64,000 bases of DNA, taken from the NCBI RefSeq assembly GCF_003432485.1, contig NZ_QVNQ01000009.1, forward strand, positions 1-64,000. Direction: 5' to 3'. The DNA is from Actinomadura spongiicola (lineage in GTDB: Bacteria; Actinomycetota; Actinomycetes; Streptosporangiales; Streptosporangiaceae). How positions within the stretch are numbered: position 1 is the first letter of the stretch; every line of letters begins with the position of its first letter. The notes under the pieces are model-generated. The model was not told where the DNA came from, searched no databases, and saw only the letters and a program-made list of their open reading frames with translations. A program made the position numbers and the translations under genes. Below are positions 39,962 through 48,836 of the stretch, in pieces.

Positions 39962-41062
39962 GTGCGCTGGGATCATCTGCGGTTGGACGGCGACCCGGGC
40001 GCCGAGCCGCCGCTGATCGAGCGGCGGGCGGTGGCCCGCACGTTCGACACCCCGGGGTTTCGCGGTATGACCTTCTACGAGGTCCGCGCGAAGACGATCG
40101 TCAACCGGGTTCCGGCGGCGTCCCGGATGCCGTTCCGTTGGACGATCAACCCGTACCGGGGCTGTTCCCACGCGTGCGTGTACTGTTTCGCGCGCCGGTC
40201 GCACGAGTATCTGGACCTGGACGCGGGCGCCGACTTCGACTCGCGGATCGTGGTGAAGGTGAACGCGGCCGAGCGGCTCCGGGCGGAGCTGGCGTCGCCG
40301 CGGTGGCGGGGCGAGCACATCGCGATGGGCACCAACGTCGACTGCTACCAGCGCGCCGAGGGCCGCTACCGGTTGATGCCGGGGATCCTGGCGGCGCTGC
40401 GGGACGCCGCCAACCCGTTCTCCCTCCTGACCAAGGGGTCGCTGGTCCTGCGTGACCTGCCGTTGCTGCGGGAGGCGGCCGAGCGCACGGCGGTGAGCGC
40501 CGCGGTGTCGGTGGGGTCGCTGGACCCGGACCTGTGGCGGCTGGCCGAACCGGGCACCCCGCCGCCGCGCCGCCGCCTGGAGGTGTGCGCGGCGCTGAAC
40601 GGGGCGGGCGTCGACTGCGGTGTCCTGATGGGGCCGGTCATCCCGCATTTGTCGGACTCGCCGGCGCAGCTGGACGCCGCCGTCCGGGCGATCGCCGAGG
40701 CGGGCGCCACGTCGGTGTCGGCGATCACGCTGCATCTGCGTCCCGGTGCCCGCGAGTGGTTCCTGGCGTGGCTGCGCGAGCACCATCCACGCCTGGTCGT
40801 GCCCTACGCGCGCCTGTACGGGGCGGGCGCGTACGCGCCGCGCGAGTACCAGGAGCACATCGCCCGGCAGGTCCGGGAGCTGGCGGCCCGGTACGGGATC
40901 GCCGGCCGCGTCGGGCACCGGCCCTCTCCCCCGCCGCCCGACCGTCCCCGGCAACTGTCCTTGCTCACGCGGCCGGACGGACGGGACGACGACGGGGGCT
41001 GTGAGGGTGGTGGCGTCGGGGACGGTCGTGTCGAGGGTGGTGCCGGGTGGGCGGCGTCGTGA
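39962..41062 (+). CDS. Rv2578c-family radical SAM protein
   Basis: The protein is about 366 residues from GTG 39962, where an AGAGGGG site and the family's usual MRWD opening support the start over an ATG at 39941. The cluster motif is C-x3-C-x2-C (RGCSHACVYCFARRSHEYL). Then come IAMGTNVDCYQRAEGRYRLM, FSLLTKGSLVLRDLPLL and VSAAVSVGSLDPDLWRLAEP. The family is related to spore photoproduct lyase-like enzymes. The LexA box upstream suggests induction by DNA damage. Part of the gene is copied in inverted orientation at 37203-37305. Confidence 0.88.
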   Translation: MRWDHLRLDGDPGAEPPLIERRAVARTFDTPGFRGMTFYEVRAKTIVNRVPAASRMPFRWTINPYRGCSHACVYCFARRSHEYLDLDAGADFDSRIVVKVNAAERLRAELASPRWRGEHIAMGTNVDCYQRAEGRYRLMPGILAALRDAANPFSLLTKGSLVLRDLPLLREAAERTAVSAAVSVGSLDPDLWRLAEPGTPPPRRRLEVCAALNGAGVDCGVLMGPVIPHLSDSPAQLDAAVRAIAEAGATSVSAITLHLRPGAREWFLAWLREHHPRLVVPYARLYGAGAYAPREYQEHIARQVRELAARYGIAGRVGHRPSPPPPDRPRQLSLLTRPDGRDDDGGCEGGGVGDGRVEGGAGWAAS

Positions 41063-41414
41063 CCTCGATGCCGAGGGCGGGGACTCGGGTGGCGGGCTCG
41101 GCGCCCCGAGTCAGGGCGTTCGGACGGCGTTGAGGTGCCCGGGATTTCCCGGGGTCGATCGGTCGGGCGCACCGGCTCGACCGGCCGGCCGCGCGGCAGG
41201 CCGTGGCCGGTTCGCCGTCCACGTGAGGCGAATCACCCCGGTGAGAACAGCGTCGCCGCCGCCTAGACCTGCCGTACCTGCGGCTCCGGACCGGACAGCG
41301 ACGGGCGTTCGGGCTGCCGGGGTCGTCGCGGCCACCACCCTGATGGAACCGGCGCCGTTCCGCTGCCGCTTCCACGTTCCACGGGACGCGCCGGGGGCCG
41401 GTTCGGGGGCCGGG
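41063..41414. other. convergent intergenic region with small palindrome
   Basis: 350 bases without a gene. CCCGGGA-TT-TCCCGGG at 41138-41153 is a perfect 7-bp-arm hairpin and may end the radical SAM transcript. Nothing else recognised. Confidence 0.4.
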
Positions 41415-41795
41415 TCAGTCGACCGGCTGGAAGACGAAGAACTCGTTGTCGTCCTGGTCGACGAACGCGGCGAACCACTTGCCGTAGGGTTGCAGTTCCG
41501 GGTCTTTCGTGAAACGGACGCCGCGTTCAGTGTAGGTCTCGTGCAGGGCCTTGATGTCGGCGGTTTCGAACGCGATGTCGGTGTAGCGTCCGATCTTCGC
41601 CTCGTCGCCGACCGGGAGGTCCTTGGTGGCCAGGGTGATGGTGGTCTGCGCGCCCGGTGGCGCCACCTCGATCCAGGTGAAGCCGGGCCCTTCCCGGTGT
41701 TCCCGGATTTCGAATCCGAGTTTCTCGGTGTAGAAGCGCAGCGCCTCGTTCTGATCGCGAACGTAGACCCCGACCTGGGCGATCTTTGAGATCAT
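41415..41795 (-). CDS. VOC (glyoxalase/bleomycin-resistance) family protein
   Basis: The protein is 126 residues. A VOC fold: KIAQVGVYVRDQNEALRFYT, EKLGFEIREHREGPGFTWIE, DIAFETADIKALHETYTERG and DQDDNEFFVFQPVD at the end. The Glu in WIEV and the late Asn-Glu suggest metal ligation. AAGGAGA lies five bases before the ATG. Codon use is less GC-extreme than in the neighbours, hinting at acquisition. Confidence 0.9.
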   Translation of the reverse strand: MISKIAQVGVYVRDQNEALRFYTEKLGFEIREHREGPGFTWIEVAPPGAQTTITLATKDLPVGDEAKIGRYTDIAFETADIKALHETYTERGVRFTKDPELQPYGKWFAAFVDQDDNEFFVFQPVD

Positions 41796-41832
41796 CGGAT
41801 CTCCTTCGAATGCGCGGTTCGGATGTCATTGC

Positions 41833-41862
41833 ATGTTAGCAGCGCCCTGCGCCGAATGTCAG
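41833..41862 (-). promoter_or_regulatory. promoter of the VOC gene
   Basis: On the minus strand CTGACA, 18 bases, TAACAT, about 38 bases before the ATG. Confidence 0.5.
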
Positions 41863-41933
41863 TGAATGCGTTTAGCGGCGTTCGAAAAGAAACGTCGCCG
41901 TGTTCGCCTCATAAGCGCGGGGCCGGGTGGGGG

Positions 41934-42932
41934 TCAGGCGTGTTCGGAGTCCAGTTCGACGGGGCCGGCGATGACGTCGACCATCGCGCCGTTGCGGAGC
42001 ACGGTGACGGGCAGCGGACGTCCGATCGCCTCGGCGAACATGAGTCGTTGCAGTGACTGGGCGGTGGAGACCGGTGTGCCGCCGGCGGTGAGGACCAGGT
42101 CGCCGCGGCGCAGCCCGGCCCGGTCGGCGGGGCTGTGCGGGACGACCTCGACGACGCGCAGCGCCTCGTCCTGCCCGATGCGCGGCCGCAGCGCCGCCGG
42201 GACGGGAACGGGCGCGGCGACCAGCCCGAGGAACGCGCGGCGGACCCGGCCGTCGCGGATCAGCGCGCCGATGATGCGGCGGGTCGTCGCGTTGATCGGC
42301 ACCGCCAGGCCGAGGCCGATCCCGGCGACGGCGGTGTTGACGCCGACGACCCGGCCCCGGGAGTCGGCGAGCGCGCCGCCGGAGTTGCCGGGGTTGAGGG
42401 CCGCGTCGGTCTGGATGACGTCCTCGATGACCCGCGCGACGGTGCCGGTGCGGGTCGGCTGCGACGTCGGCAGCGACCGGCCCAGCGCCGACACCACCCC
42501 GGCGGTGACCGACCCCGACAGGCCCAGCGGGTTCCCGACGGCGACGACGAGTTGCCCGACCACGAGCGCGTCGCTGTCACCGAGGGTGACCGGGGCGGGG
42601 ACGGGCCCGTCGGCGCGGACCACGGCCAGGTCCGACAGGGGGTCGGTGCCGACGACGGTGAACGGGGCGGTCGCGCCGTCGGCGAAGGCGACCTGCCCGC
42701 CGGACGCGGCGCCGACGACATGGGCGTTGGTGAGCAGGAAACCGTCGCCGGTGAACACCACCGCGGACCCGGCGCCCTCACCGCGCCGGTGCCGCACCCG
42801 CAGCGCCGCCACCCGCGGCGTCAACTCTCGGGCGACCGCGGACACCACCCGGGAGTAGGCGTCCAGCGGCGCGCCGTCAGAGGAGTCGGGGGAGTCGGGG
42901 ACAGGATCGGGGCCAGGGGCGGAGACCATCAC
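41934..42932 (-). CDS. S1C serine protease with PDZ domain (HtrA-like, no membrane anchor)
   Basis: The protein is 332 residues. The catalytic triad is His in LLTNAHVVGA, Asp in LSDLAVVRAD and Ser in NPGNSGGALAD. A PDZ domain follows from about residue 235 (VVEVVPHSPADRAGLRRGDL). There is no signal peptide or membrane helix at the N-terminus, only about 25 acidic, Pro-rich residues. Most actinobacterial HtrA proteins are anchored; this one seems cytoplasmic unless the true start is missed. Two adjacent ATGs are possible starts. Confidence 0.88.
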   Translation of the reverse strand: MMVSAPGPDPVPDSPDSSDGAPLDAYSRVVSAVARELTPRVAALRVRHRRGEGAGSAVVFTGDGFLLTNAHVVGAASGGQVAFADGATAPFTVVGTDPLSDLAVVRADGPVPAPVTLGDSDALVVGQLVVAVGNPLGLSGSVTAGVVSALGRSLPTSQPTRTGTVARVIEDVIQTDAALNPGNSGGALADSRGRVVGVNTAVAGIGLGLAVPINATTRRIIGALIRDGRVRRAFLGLVAAPVPVPAALRPRIGQDEALRVVEVVPHSPADRAGLRRGDLVLTAGGTPVSTAQSLQRLMFAEAIGRPLPVTVLRNGAMVDVIAGPVELDSEHA

Positions 42933-42952
42933 ACCTCCCGATGATTACACCG

Positions 42953-43247
42953 TTACACGGTAACGCCCGTGGGGGCGGGGGTGTTCCCGCCGTCGAACTC
43001 CTCCCGCAGGACGCTGTACCGCCCCGACCGTCGGGATCCGCCGGTACGACACCACCCCGGGCCGGTCGGCGCCGTCGACCATCAGCATGGCGGTGTCGTC
43101 CCCGATCCACCCGTCGGTCTCCCACCGGCGCCGGAACCGCCGCGGGTCACGCCACCCCTCCCGCAGAAACGGCCCGCACAGCAGCGGATCGGTCCGCAGC
43201 CGCTCCACGTTCGGCGCCCGCCCCTGTAGGCCGTAGGGTGCGGGCAT
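42953..43247 (-). pseudogene. GNAT acetyltransferase remnant
   Basis: The frame carries RTDPLLCGPFLREGWRDPRR, then FRRRWETDGWIGDDTAMLMV and PGVVSYRRIPTVG, typical of the middle of a RimJ/RimL-like GNAT. At about 43030 the sense moves to another frame (GRYSVLREEFDGGNTPAPTG) ending at TAA 42953. The acetyl-CoA-binding half is missing. It overlaps the start of the divergent spermidine-synthase-like gene by two bases. Confidence 0.7.
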
Positions 43248-43995
43248 GGAAGCCGCATCCCGCGGCCCGCGGGGGACGATCGACGGGCCGGTCGTGGTCG
43301 AACGGGCGGCCGGTGTCGGCGGCGAACTGGTGCTGCGCCGCGCCGGCGACCACTACGAGATCATCAGCAACGGCGTGTTCCTCATGGACACCCGCAACGG
43401 CGAGTCCGAACGGCTCCTGGTCCACGCCGCCCTCGACACGGGCCTCGACGCCGGTCTTGATACCCGCCCCGACGTGCGGCCCGTGGAGGGGGCGCGGGTG
43501 CTGATCGGCGGGCTCGGCGTCGGGTTCTCCCTCGCCGCGGCCCTCGCCCACCCGCACGTCGCCCGCGTCACCGTCGTCGAACGCGAACCCGCGGTGATCG
43601 CCTGGCATCGCACGGCCCTGCGGCCCTGGTCGCGGGACGCGCTCGACGACCCCCGCGTCACCGTCGAGAACGCCGACCTCCTCGACGTCCTGACCCGCCC
43701 CGACACCGCCCGTTACGACGCGCTGTGCCTGGACATCGACAACGGGCCCGACTGGACCGTCACCCCCGGCAACGCCCGCCTCTACGGCACCGCCGGACTC
43801 GACCTGCTCACCGGCCGCCTCACCCCCGGCGGGACCCTCGCGGTGTGGAGCGCGAACGCCGCACCGGCGTTCGAGGCGCTGCTGCGCCGCCGGTTCGCGC
43901 ATGTCGACATCCGGGCGGTGCCCGTCCCGCGCGGCGAACCCGACGTCATCTACCTCGCACGGCACCCCGCACCGGACGCGCCGGACGCCGGGTAG
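43246..43995 (+). CDS. spermidine-synthase-fold (class I methyltransferase-like) protein
   Basis: The protein is 249 residues. After a beta-rich N-terminal part (ELVLRRAGDHYEIISNGVFL) comes the Rossmann domain with GARVLIGGLGVGFSLAAALA, VTVVEREPAVIAWHRTAL, CLDIDNGPDWTVTPGNARLY and LTPGGTLAVWSANAAPAF. This matches bacterial spermidine-synthase-like proteins; the aminopropyl-transfer Asp is not obvious, so a methyltransferase or regulator role is equally possible. Confidence 0.8.
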   Translation: MEAASRGPRGTIDGPVVVERAAGVGGELVLRRAGDHYEIISNGVFLMDTRNGESERLLVHAALDTGLDAGLDTRPDVRPVEGARVLIGGLGVGFSLAAALAHPHVARVTVVEREPAVIAWHRTALRPWSRDALDDPRVTVENADLLDVLTRPDTARYDALCLDIDNGPDWTVTPGNARLYGTAGLDLLTGRLTPGGTLAVWSANAAPAFEALLRRRFAHVDIRAVPVPRGEPDVIYLARHPAPDAPDAG

Positions 43996-44114
43996 ACACC
44001 GCCGAATGTCCGATCCGGCGCGACCGTCCCCTTGCTTCCCGGTACCCACCTGATCGGCCCCGGTCCACCCGTTCGCTAGGTTTCGGCCTGACACACCACG
44101 TTTCGGGAGGATCT

Positions 44115-44705
44115 GTGGCCACTGCCCACGCAGCCCGACGGCGTCCCGCCGTCCTGGGCGACCTGCTGCCCGGTGCCCTCGCCCGCGACGCCGCGCTCGT
44201 CGCCGCCGCGGCCACCCTCACCGGCATCGCCGCGCAGATCACGGTCCCCATGCCCGGCACCCCCGTGCCGGTCACCGGCCAGACCTTCGCGGTGCTGCTC
44301 ACCGGCGCCGCCCTCGGCTTCGGCCGCGCCGCCCTCGCCATGCTGCTGTACCTGCTCGCCGGCGTCGCGGGCATGCCCTGGTTCACCGAAGGCGGCTCCG
44401 GCGCCGGCGTCCCCACCCTCGGCTACGTCATCGGGTTCGTGATCGCCGCCGCCGCCGTCGGACGCCTCGCGCAGCGCGGCGGCGACCGCACCCCCGTCCG
44501 GACGGCCGCGACCATGCTCACCGGAACCGTCATCATCTACGCGGTCGGCGTTCCGTACCTGATGGCGTCCCTGGACGTGGACCTCGCCCGAGCCCTCGAC
44601 CTCGGCCTCACCCCGTTCCTGGTCGGCGACGCGCTGAAGGTGCTGCTGGCCGCGGGACTGCTTCCCGCCGCGTGGAAACTCACCGGCGCCGCCCGCGACC
44701 GCTGA
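44115..44705 (+). CDS. bioY: biotin transporter S component BioY
   Basis: The protein is 196 residues from GTG 44115, preceded by GGGAGG. It has six membrane helices and the BioY signature VPMPGTPVPVTGQTFAVLLT, GAALGFGRAALAMLLYLLAG and GMPWFTEGGSGAGVPTLGYV. It is the substrate-binding subunit of an ECF-type biotin importer. No bioM/bioN genes are adjacent, so it must use a shared energising module or work alone. A terminator hairpin follows its stop. Confidence 0.92.
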   Translation: MATAHAARRRPAVLGDLLPGALARDAALVAAAATLTGIAAQITVPMPGTPVPVTGQTFAVLLTGAALGFGRAALAMLLYLLAGVAGMPWFTEGGSGAGVPTLGYVIGFVIAAAAVGRLAQRGGDRTPVRTAATMLTGTVIIYAVGVPYLMASLDVDLARALDLGLTPFLVGDALKVLLAAGLLPAAWKLTGAARDR

Positions 44706-44730
44706 CCCGGGTCGGGACGAGCACCGGTGG

Positions 44731-44767
44731 GCCCGTCCGTCCGCGCATAAGCCACGGACGGACGGGC
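44731..44767 (+). terminator. bioY terminator
   Basis: GCCCGTCCGTCCG and CGGACGGACGGGC form a perfect 13-bp stem with an 11-base loop, 26 bases after the bioY stop. Confidence 0.75.
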
Positions 44768-44871
44768 ATCCCACCCACGACCGGTACGGCCCCCCGCACG
44801 GCCCCGCCCGCGGCGCCGCCGGTGCGCCACCGGCTGTGGCGCACACCTCACGGCCCGCGCCGCCCACCGCC

Positions 44872-44901
44872 ATTTGAACAGGTTCAAATCTGTCGTACAG
44901 T
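44872..44901 (+). promoter_or_regulatory. menF promoter with 18-bp palindromic operator
   Basis: ATTTGAAC-AG-GTTCAAAT (44872-44889) is perfectly palindromic. Within it TTGAAC (44874-44879) serves as -35, 16 bases before TACAGT (44896-44901). The GTG start follows seven bases later, so the message is probably leaderless. The core TGAAC-N2-GTTCA recurs at 54689-54700 before menE. Confidence 0.7.
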
Positions 44902-44908
44902 GGGTCGC

Positions 44909-46159
44909 GTGAAGCTCGCCGCGACCGCACAGGACCACCTCACCGTCCACACCGTCCCGGTCCCCGACCCAGGCGACCTCATCGCCCGGCTCCCCCACCC
45001 CACCGCACTCGCCTGGATCCGCCACGGCGACGGCATCGTCGGCTGGGGCGAAGCCGCCCGCATCACCCTCCCCGCCACCCCCGCCCCCTTCCCCGCCGAC
45101 CGCTTCACCGCCGCCGCACGCGCCCTCCGCCACCTGTTCGACACCGCCGACGTCCACGACCCCCTCGCCCTCCCCGGCACCGGACCCGTCGCCTTCGGCT
45201 CCTTCGGCTTCGACCCCACCACCACCGACTCCGTCCTCATCGTCCCCCGCCGCGTCCTCGGCCGCCGCGACGGCACCGCCTGGCTCACCACCATCGGCGA
45301 CACCGCCGAACCCCCCACCCCCGCCACCCCACTGCGCACCCCCACCCGCCTCCACTGGACCGACGGCGCGCTCCCCGAACACGCCTGGAAACACGCCGTC
45401 GCCACCGCCGTCGACCGCATCCGACACGGCCACCTCGGCAAAGTCGTCCTCGCCCGCGACCTCACCGCCCACGCCGACACCCCCATCGACACCCGCGTCC
45501 TCCTCCACCGCCTCGCCCGCCGCTACCCCGCCTGCTACACCTTCTCCTGCGACGGCCTCGTCGGCGCCACCCCCGAACTCCTCATCCGCCGCACCGGCGA
45601 CCACATCGAATCCCTCGTCCTCGCCGGCACCACCGCCCGCGGCGCCGACACCACCGACGACCACACCCGCGCCGCGCGCCTGTTCACCTCCGCCAAAGAC
45701 CGCGAAGAACACCGCTACGCTGCCGACATGGTCCGCGACGCCCTCACCCCCCTCTGCCACGACCTCACCATCCCCGACGAACCCACCCTCCTCACCCTCC
45801 CCAACCTCACCCACCTCGCCTCCCCCGTCCACGGCCGCCTCACCGACCACCACACCGTCCTCGACGTCGTCGCCGCCCTCCACCCCACCCCCGCCGTCTG
45901 CGGCACCCCCACCACCACCGCCCTCGACCTCATCCGCGAACTCGAAGGCATGAACCGCGGCCGCTACGCCGGACCCACCGGCTGGATCGACGCCCGCGGC
46001 GACGGCGAATGGGGCATCGCCCTACGCTGCGCCGACATCCACGGCACCCGCGCCCGCCTCTTCGCCGGCTGCGGCATCGTCGCCGACTCCGACCCCGCCG
46101 CCGAACTCGCCGAGGCCAACACCAAATTCCGCGTCATGCAGGACGCCCTGCACAGCTGA
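44909..46159 (+). CDS. menF: isochorismate synthase MenF
   Basis: The protein is 416 residues. The chorismate-binding fold is clear in the C-terminal 260 residues: HLGKVVLARDLTAHAD (catalytic Lys), GATPELLIRR, ESLVLAGTTARGADTTDD, SAKDREEHRYAADMVRDAL, ELEGMNRGRYAGPTGWID, GEWGIALRCADI and FAGCGIVADSDPAAELAE. It converts chorismate to isochorismate, the first step of menaquinone synthesis. A salicylate/siderophore synthase would lack the rest of the men set found at 51-56 kb, so MenF is the better name. Codons end almost only in C. Confidence 0.88.
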   Translation: MKLAATAQDHLTVHTVPVPDPGDLIARLPHPTALAWIRHGDGIVGWGEAARITLPATPAPFPADRFTAAARALRHLFDTADVHDPLALPGTGPVAFGSFGFDPTTTDSVLIVPRRVLGRRDGTAWLTTIGDTAEPPTPATPLRTPTRLHWTDGALPEHAWKHAVATAVDRIRHGHLGKVVLARDLTAHADTPIDTRVLLHRLARRYPACYTFSCDGLVGATPELLIRRTGDHIESLVLAGTTARGADTTDDHTRAARLFTSAKDREEHRYAADMVRDALTPLCHDLTIPDEPTLLTLPNLTHLASPVHGRLTDHHTVLDVVAALHPTPAVCGTPTTTALDLIRELEGMNRGRYAGPTGWIDARGDGEWGIALRCADIHGTRARLFAGCGIVADSDPAAELAEANTKFRVMQDALHS

Positions 46160-46222
46160 CCACGCCCACCAGGTAACGTTTCCTCGGCCCCACACCAGCA
46201 CCACCGAAGGAACCAGACCACC

Positions 46223-46705
46223 GTGGACGTCGAACGCACCGCCCTGCCCGGCATCGGTTTCCAGCACATCATGACCACCGGACGAGGCCGCCGACTCGGC
46301 GTCATCTCCCACCGCACCGGCCGCCGCGACCTCGCCATCTACGACAAGGTCGACCCCGACACCTGCCTCGCCACCGTCGCCCTCACCGCCGACGAGGCCG
46401 ACACCATCGCCGAACTCCTCGGCACCGGCCGCATCATCGAACACCTCGCCGAACTCCACCGCCAAGTCGAAGGCCTCGTCACCGAACAGATCCCCATCAC
46501 CCCCGGCTCCCCCTACGACGGACGCCCCCTCGGCGACACCCGCTCCCGCACCCGCACCGGCGCCTCCATCGTCGCCGTCGTCCGCGACGGCACCGTCCAC
46601 GCCAGCCCACGCCCCGACTTCATCTTCACCGCCGGCGACATCATCGTCGTCGTCGGCACCGGCGAAGGCACCGCCGCCGTCGCGCACATCCTCACCCACG
46701 GCTGA
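46223..46705 (+). CDS. K+/H+ antiporter regulatory subunit (KhtT-like, TrkA-C domain)
   Basis: The protein is 160 residues. The N-terminal half (TALPGIGFQHIMTTGRGRRL, GVISHRTGRRDLAIYD) is the KhtT-type gating part. The C-terminal half is a TrkA-C domain (DTRSRTRTGASIVAVVRDGT, FIFTAGDIIVVVGTGEG). In Bacillus the partner KhtU exports K+ and KhtT responds to c-di-AMP; that is family knowledge only. The transporter starts five bases after its stop, so they form an operon. Confidence 0.87.
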   Translation: MDVERTALPGIGFQHIMTTGRGRRLGVISHRTGRRDLAIYDKVDPDTCLATVALTADEADTIAELLGTGRIIEHLAELHRQVEGLVTEQIPITPGSPYDGRPLGDTRSRTRTGASIVAVVRDGTVHASPRPDFIFTAGDIIVVVGTGEGTAAVAHILTHG

Positions 46706-46710
46706 CCCGC

Positions 46711-47937
46711 ATGGGCTCCGCCGTCCAGCTCATCGAACTCGGCGCCATCATCCTCGCCCTCGGCCTCCTCGGCGCCGTGTCCGTCCGCTTCTCCATCTCC
46801 CCCATCCCCCTCTACCTCATCGCCGGACTCGCCTTCGGCTCCGGCGGCATCCTCCCCCTCGGCGCCAGCGAAGACTTCGTCTCCGTCGGCGCCGAAGTCG
46901 GCGTCATCCTGCTCCTGTTCACCCTCGGCCTCGAATACACCGCCGACGAACTCGTCGGCACCCTCCGCACCTCCGCACCCGTCGGCCTCGCCGACCTCGC
47001 CCTCAACGCCGCCCCCGGCGCCATCGTCGCGCTCCTGCTCGGCTGGGGACCCGTCGCCGCCTTCGCCATGGCCGGCGTCACCTACGTCACCTCCTCCGGC
47101 ATCACCGCAAAAGTCATCGGCGACCTCGGCTGGCTCGGCAACCGCGAAACCCCCGCCGTCCTGTCCGTCCTGGTCTTCGAAGACCTCGCCATGGCCGCCT
47201 ACCTCCCCATCCTCACCGCCCTCCTCGCCGGAGCCGGACTCATCGGCGGCGCCACCGCCCTCGCCGTCGCCGCCGCCACCATCGTCGCCATCCTCTTCGT
47301 CGCCCTCCGCCACGGCACCCTCGTCGAACGCTTCGTCACCTCACCCAGCGAAGAAGTCCTCCTCCTCAAAGTCCTCGGCCTCACCCTCCTCGTCGCCGGC
47401 ATCGCCCAACAACTCCAGGTCTCCGCCGCCGTCGGCGCCTTCCTCGTCGGCATCGCCCTGTCCGGCCCCCTCGCCCACACCGCACAGAAACTCCTCACCC
47501 CCCTCCGCGACCTGTTCGCCGCCGTCTTCTTCGTCTTCTTCGGCCTCCACACCAACCCCTCCGACCTACCCCCCGTCCTCGGCATCGCCGCGATCCTCGC
47601 CGTCACCGGTATCCTCACCAAGACCGCCACCGGCTGGCTCGCCGCCCGACGCGCCAAGATCGGCCCCACCGGACGCCTCCGCGCCGGAGCCGCCCTCGTC
47701 CCCCGCGGCGAATTCAACATCGTCATCGCCGGACTCGCCGTCAACGCCGGCACCAACACCCGCCTCGGCCCCCTCGCCGCGGCCTACGTCCTCATCCTCG
47801 CCGTCGCCGGACCCCTCATCGCCCGCGGCGCCGAACCCCTCGCCACCCGCCTCCGCAAACGCCGCGCACTTCACCCCACCCCACAGACGGACGAGGACGT
47901 CCCACTCCCCACCGCACCCACCGCCAAGCCCACCTGA
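46711..47937 (+). CDS. cation:proton antiporter (CPA2, KhtU/KefB-like)
   Basis: The protein is 408 residues with about 12 membrane helices: LYLIAGLAFGSGGILPLGAS, VGVILLLFTLGLEYTADELV, VTYVTSSGITAKVIGDLGWL, VLVFEDLAMAAYLPILTALL (the E-D pair in place of N-D/D-D of related exchangers) and LVPRGEFNIVIAGLAVNAGT near the end. It has no RCK domain of its own; that part is supplied by the preceding gene. Potassium efflux under high c-di-AMP or alkaline shock is inferred from the pair. Confidence 0.88.
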   Translation: MGSAVQLIELGAIILALGLLGAVSVRFSISPIPLYLIAGLAFGSGGILPLGASEDFVSVGAEVGVILLLFTLGLEYTADELVGTLRTSAPVGLADLALNAAPGAIVALLLGWGPVAAFAMAGVTYVTSSGITAKVIGDLGWLGNRETPAVLSVLVFEDLAMAAYLPILTALLAGAGLIGGATALAVAAATIVAILFVALRHGTLVERFVTSPSEEVLLLKVLGLTLLVAGIAQQLQVSAAVGAFLVGIALSGPLAHTAQKLLTPLRDLFAAVFFVFFGLHTNPSDLPPVLGIAAILAVTGILTKTATGWLAARRAKIGPTGRLRAGAALVPRGEFNIVIAGLAVNAGTNTRLGPLAAAYVLILAVAGPLIARGAEPLATRLRKRRALHPTPQTDEDVPLPTAPTAKPT

Positions 47938-47976
47938 CCCCTTTCACTCAAACCCACCCCGCTCAACCCACCCCGC

Positions 47977-48792
47977 TCAACCCGAGGAAGCCTGGCAGCC
48001 CGGACACCAGAACAGGTTCCGTCCCGCCAACTCCACCGTCGCCACCACCGTGCCGCACACCAGGCACGGCAACCCCGCACGCCGGTACACGTACACCTCA
48101 CCACCGTGCCCGTCCACCCGCGGCGGCCGCCCCATCGCCTCCGGCGTGTGCTCCGCGCGCACCGTGTCGATCCGCCCGACCCGCACACCCTCCGCCATCA
48201 AACCCACCAGGTCGTCCCACACCCTCGACCACCGCTCCCGCGTCAACCGCCGCCCCGGCGACCGCGGATCGATCCCCTGCCGGAACAGCACCTCCGCCCG
48301 GTAGATGTTCCCCGGCCCCGCCACCACCGACTGATCCATCAACAACACCGCGATCGGTGTCCGCGAACGCCCGATCCGCCGCCACGCCACCTCCGGATCC
48401 GCGTCCGCCCGCAACGGATCGGGCCCCAACCGATCACGCAGCACCTTCACCTCACCCGGATCCAACACCTCACACGTGTTCGGCCCCCGCAGATCCGCCC
48501 ACCCCGCACCACCCACCAACCGCAACCGCACCGCCCCCACCGGAACGGGAACCTCACCCACCCCAAACGCATACCTGCCATAAAGCCCCAAATGAACATG
48601 CAACACCCGGTCAACACCGAACCCGAGCAACAAATGCTTGCCATACGCGTCCGCGCCCACCAACACCCGACCGTCCAACAACCCCGCACCACCGGCGAAA
48701 CGCCCCTGCGGACTCGACGCGGCGACACGACGACCGCCGAACATCCGCTGATGCTCGGCGGCCAAACGATGAATCGTGTGTCCCTCAGGCAT
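47977..48792 (-). CDS. Fpg/Nei-family DNA glycosylase (Nei2-like)
   Basis: The protein is 271 residues starting MPEGHTIHRLAAEHQRMF; the N-terminal Pro2 and Glu3 are the catalytic residues of the family. DAYGKHLLLGFGVDRVLHVH supplies the conserved Lys, QSVVAGPGNIYRAEVLFRQG the helix-2-turn-helix, and CLVCGTVV with CPGC a zinc finger. This is the actinobacterial Nei2 type that removes oxidised pyrimidines, with AP-lyase activity. Monocistronic, convergent with the antiporter. Confidence 0.9.
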   Translation of the reverse strand: MPEGHTIHRLAAEHQRMFGGRRVAASSPQGRFAGGAGLLDGRVLVGADAYGKHLLLGFGVDRVLHVHLGLYGRYAFGVGEVPVPVGAVRLRLVGGAGWADLRGPNTCEVLDPGEVKVLRDRLGPDPLRADADPEVAWRRIGRSRTPIAVLLMDQSVVAGPGNIYRAEVLFRQGIDPRSPGRRLTRERWSRVWDDLVGLMAEGVRVGRIDTVRAEHTPEAMGRPPRVDGHGGEVYVYRRAGLPCLVCGTVVATVELAGRNLFWCPGCQASSG

Positions 48793-48836
48793 GGCCCCGG
48801 AGCATAACCCCACCCCGCGCCCCCACCCCACCAGAC

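Noticed and set aside
41796..41930. dif-like recombination site at the skew switch
   Set aside because: The stretch is AT-richer than its surroundings but I found no 28-bp XerC/XerD-like pair of arms.
43996..44114. Riboswitch or BirA-type operator before bioY
   Set aside because: No conserved riboswitch core and no convincing long inverted repeat are visible.
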